Of a stretch of DNA of 64,000 nucleotides, positions 61,826 through 64,000 are shown piece after piece. Below the pieces are notes generated by a model. That model was not told the origin of the DNA. It ran no database searches and saw only the letters and a program-made list of their open reading frames with translations. The DNA comes from Nocardia jejuensis NBRC 103114. GTDB lineage: Bacteria; Actinomycetota; Actinomycetes; Mycobacteriales; Mycobacteriaceae. The translations under genes and the position numbers were made by a program. The stretch lies in assembly GCF_001613145.1 (NCBI RefSeq), contig NZ_BDBU01000016.1:62001-126000 (forward strand). Reading direction: 5' to 3'. Each line of letters starts with the position of its first letter. Positions within the stretch are counted from its first letter, which is position 1.

Positions 61826-62794
61826 ATGTTGGCGCGGAATGCCGAATCCCTCTTCTGGATCGGCCGTTACGTGGAGCGCGCCGAGTACACGGCGCGCATC
61901 CTCGATGTCGCGGTGCATCAATTGCTCGAGGACGCCACGGTGGACCCGGACCGCACCTCGCGGGTGCTGCTTCGGGTCCTGGGGATCGAGTCGCCCGAGC
62001 ACGAACTCGACGTCTGGTCGGTGACCGAGTTGGTCGCCTTCGATCCCGACAACGGCGGATCCATCATCGACTCGGTCAGCCGGGCGCGTGAGAATGCCCG
62101 GGGGGCACGGGAAGTCACCTCCACCGAGATGTGGGAGTGCCTCAACGCCACCTACAACGGGCTGCCCGGGGCCGAGCGAGCCTCGCGGGCGCTGGGTCCG
62201 CACCAGTTCTGTCACTACATCACCGACCGCGCGGCCATGTTCGCCGGACTGTCGGACTCCACGCTCAGCCGCGATGACGGGTACCGGTTCCTGCTGCTGG
62301 GGCGATCCATCGAACGAGTGGATATGACTGTGCGGCTGCTGCTTTCGCGCGCGGGAGACCGCACCTCCTCGCCCGCGTGGGTGACGGTGCTGCGCTCGGC
62401 CGGGGCGCACGATCCCTATCTGCGCACCCATCGCGGGGTATTGGACGCCAATCAGATCGCCGAATTCATCCTGCTGGACCGGCTTTTCCCGCGTTCGGTG
62501 TTCCATTCGCTCCGGGTGGCCGAGGCGTGCCTGCAGGAATTGGATCAGCGTCCCAACAGTCGCTTCGCCGCCCGGCACGAGGCGCATCGACTATTGGGCC
62601 GGGCGCGCAGCGAATTGGAGTTCCTCCCCGCGAAGGTGCTGTTCGAGGATCTACCCAGTCGGCTGCTCTGGTTGCAGCAGACCTGCCACGAGGTCGGAGA
62701 AGCCGTGGCGCTGCAGTATTTCCACGCCGAATCCTGGGTCGCCTGGACGGGACTGCACGGCCGGATCGAACTGCGGCTGGAGGAGACGGCATGA
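61826..62794 (+). CDS. Alpha-E domain protein
   Basis: A protein of 322 residues, mainly alpha-helical. The N-terminal pattern MLARNAESLFWIGRYVERAE and LLGRSIERVDMTVRLLL are hallmarks of the alpha-E superfamily (DUF403). It always occurs with circularly permuted ATP-grasp and transglutaminase-like proteins; the M. tuberculosis counterpart is Rv2410c. Its biochemical role is not established. Confidence 0.85.
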   Translation: MLARNAESLFWIGRYVERAEYTARILDVAVHQLLEDATVDPDRTSRVLLRVLGIESPEHELDVWSVTELVAFDPDNGGSIIDSVSRARENARGAREVTSTEMWECLNATYNGLPGAERASRALGPHQFCHYITDRAAMFAGLSDSTLSRDDGYRFLLLGRSIERVDMTVRLLLSRAGDRTSSPAWVTVLRSAGAHDPYLRTHRGVLDANQIAEFILLDRLFPRSVFHSLRVAEACLQELDQRPNSRFAARHEAHRLLGRARSELEFLPAKVLFEDLPSRLLWLQQTCHEVGEAVALQYFHAESWVAWTGLHGRIELRLEETA

Positions 62795-62864
62795 ACGGCC
62801 GGGGACCAGGGCCGGCAGCCTGCGTGATCACGGACGACCCCCGCGCGTGCTGGGGGGTACGAGT

Positions 62865-63707
62865 ATGAGCTGGCGGATGCGGGTGGTGCACACCACGGGG
62901 TACGTGTACGACGCGCCGGTCACGCGGTCGTTCAACGAGGCGCGGTTGACTCCGCGCGCGGACAGCAGGCAGAACGTCATCCTCAATCGGGTCGAGACGG
63001 TGCCCTCGACCAGGTCTTTCCGGTACGTCGACTACTGGGGGACCACGGTCACCGCCTTCGATCTGCATGCCCAGCACACCGAACTGGAGGTCACCAGCGC
63101 GTCGGTGGTGGAGACCGAGCCGTTCGCGGGGCCCGCGGAGGAGTTGTCCTGGGAGGAACTGCGCGGTGAGTCGGTCGCGGACCGCTTCGACGAACTCCTC
63201 ACTCCGACCGGGTACGTGCCGCGTGAACGGCGGCTGGGCCCGGTGGCGCGGCAGCTCGCACGCGGCGTGCCACCGGCGAAAGCTGTTGTGCGCGGGGCGG
63301 AATGGGTGCATCAGGAGATGAGCTATCTGGCGGGGACCACCTCGGTGCACACCTCGGCGGTGGAGGCGTTCGCCGAACGCCGTGGCGTCTGCCAGGATTA
63401 CGCGCACCTGACGCTGCTGCTGTTGCGCAGCATGGGAATTCCCAGCCGCTACGTCTCCGGGTACCTGCATCCCGATCCCGCCGCGGAGGTCGGCAACACC
63501 GTCGCGGGTCAGATGCACGCCTGGATCGAGGCCTGGACCGGCGCCTGGTGGGGCTACGACCCGACCAACAACATTCCCGTCACCGAACAACACGTCTCGG
63601 TCGGAGTGGGTCGTGATTACGCGGATGTGCCGCCTCTCAAAGGTATCTTCAGCGGTAGCGGCTCGACCGATCTCGAAGTGGTTGTCGAGATCACTCGGCT
63701 CGCATGA
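62865..63707 (+). CDS. Transglutaminase-like protein
   Basis: A protein of 280 residues from the ATG at 62865. N-terminal beta-rich Bact_transglu_N-like region (MRVVHTTGYVYDAPVTRSFN) and a papain-like transglutaminase core with Cys in RRGVCQDYAHL, His in GQMHAWIEAW and Asp in GYDPTNN. The M. tuberculosis counterpart is Rv2409c. Together with the two genes before it, it suggests an unexplained peptide-ligase/protease-like pathway. Confidence 0.87.
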   Translation: MSWRMRVVHTTGYVYDAPVTRSFNEARLTPRADSRQNVILNRVETVPSTRSFRYVDYWGTTVTAFDLHAQHTELEVTSASVVETEPFAGPAEELSWEELRGESVADRFDELLTPTGYVPRERRLGPVARQLARGVPPAKAVVRGAEWVHQEMSYLAGTTSVHTSAVEAFAERRGVCQDYAHLTLLLLRSMGIPSRYVSGYLHPDPAAEVGNTVAGQMHAWIEAWTGAWWGYDPTNNIPVTEQHVSVGVGRDYADVPPLKGIFSGSGSTDLEVVVEITRLA

Positions 63708-63767
63708 CGCGAAACAGCAGATGCACAAGTGCTCTCCGCTTATGCGGGACGATCCGGAAGGTGGCTG

Positions 63768-64000
63768 ATGTCTCCTACATCGCAGGAAGTCGTCGAAGAA
63801 CTATCGGAGCTGGAGCCGATCTCGCTGGGCAGGAAACTGTTCGCCGAGGCCTTCGGCACCTTCGTGCTGGTGCTCGGCGGTGTCGGCACCGCGGTGCTGG
63901 CCGGCAGCCGGGTCGGTGCGCTGGGTGTGGCGCTGGCCTTCGGCTTCACCCTGATGTTCCTGGTGTACGCGATCGGGCCGATCTCCGGCTGCCACGTGAA
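63768..64000 (+). CDS. Aquaporin (MIP family), 5' part
   Basis: The ATG at 63768 follows GGAAGGTGGCTG and the frame remains open for 77 codons to the window edge. After a polar N-terminus, the first helices [20 protein letters not shown] and [20 protein letters not shown] precede SGCHV, the start of the first NPA loop expected as SGCHVNPAVT. It resembles AqpZ-type water channels. The C-terminal part is outside the window. Confidence 0.88.
   Translation, partial: MSPTSQEVVEELSELEPISLGRKLFAEAFGTFVLVLGGVGTAVLAGSRVGALGVALAFGFTLMFLVYAIGPISGCHV

Noticed and set aside
1..64000. tRNA, rRNA, insertion sequences or prophage genes
   Set aside because: I saw no cloverleaf-type sequence, transposase, integrase or phage structural gene by reading; a covariance-model scan was not possible.

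Overview
The window is about 64 kb of very GC-rich DNA with dense genes, GTG/TTG starts and GC-ending codons. It carries a run of genes in the Mycobacterium tuberculosis order nadD-rsfS-gpgP-octT-degV-comEA-comEC-holA-rpsT, followed by homologues of Rv2411c-Rv2409c. It also has KshA/KshB/Hsa-type steroid-catabolism enzymes, a mycobacterial-type MPT64/RsiV-like protein, an LGFP-repeat protein and an actinobacterial Rhs toxin. Together these point to a mycolic-acid actinomycete, most likely Nocardia or a close relative. That assignment is an inference from gene content.

Left part (1-30 kb): catabolic and accessory DNA. A 5'-complete fusion protein (SDR plus PEP-utilising-like) runs off the left edge. 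Block A (1.7-8.5 kb) holds a ketosteroid-dehydrogenase-like flavoprotein, a membrane-anchored Abhydrolase_9 protein, HsaA-like monooxygenase, HsaD-like hydrolase and a LysR regulator. Next come an MFS exporter, a large ATPase-LuxR regulator, a YeiH-type transporter with a tiny coupled membrane peptide, an alpha/beta hydrolase and a RibBA. Block B (17-27.5 kb) holds an MFS transporter, PadR and IclR regulators, HsaB-like flavin reductase, KshA, a small Cys-rich protein, KshB, HsaC-like dioxygenase, a luciferase-like monooxygenase and a zinc-type alcohol dehydrogenase. Blocks A and B together supply the whole sequence of ring A/B opening chemistry (9-alpha-hydroxylation, ring-A aromatisation, ortho-hydroxylation, extradiol cleavage, C-C hydrolysis). 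The 2-hydroxypentadienoate enzymes (HsaE/F/G) are not in the window. A fused Old Yellow Enzyme plus deazaflavin-reductase-like gene and its TetR regulator follow, sharing a 16-bp operator.

Middle (30-40 kb): housekeeping and transport genes. These are ribokinase, an Fsr-type MFS with divergent AraC regulator, a GNAT protein, a 14-TM-type MFS exporter, proA, a MoxR ATPase with VWA partner, and a small MmcQ/YjbR protein.

39.6-47.3 kb: a polymorphic-toxin locus. An SseB-like protein, a WXG/EspC-like protein with a YxxxE motif, a 2109-residue Rhs protein with WXG-type N-terminus and a C-terminal domain matching the R-S-E signature of ADP-ribosyltransferases, and an overlapping candidate immunity gene. 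Base composition falls at the toxin tip and immunity gene.

Right part (47.4-64 kb): conserved core genes. An aldo/keto reductase, a VOC protein and a secreted MPT64/RsiV-like protein lead into the nadD-to-rpsT series and the ATP-grasp/alpha-E/transglutaminase trio. The last feature is the 5' end of an aquaporin.

A cross-cutting observation is that short tandem duplications (12-39 bp) repeatedly sit exactly over stop codons, and some over 5' gene ends. comEC carries an in-frame 36-bp minisatellite.
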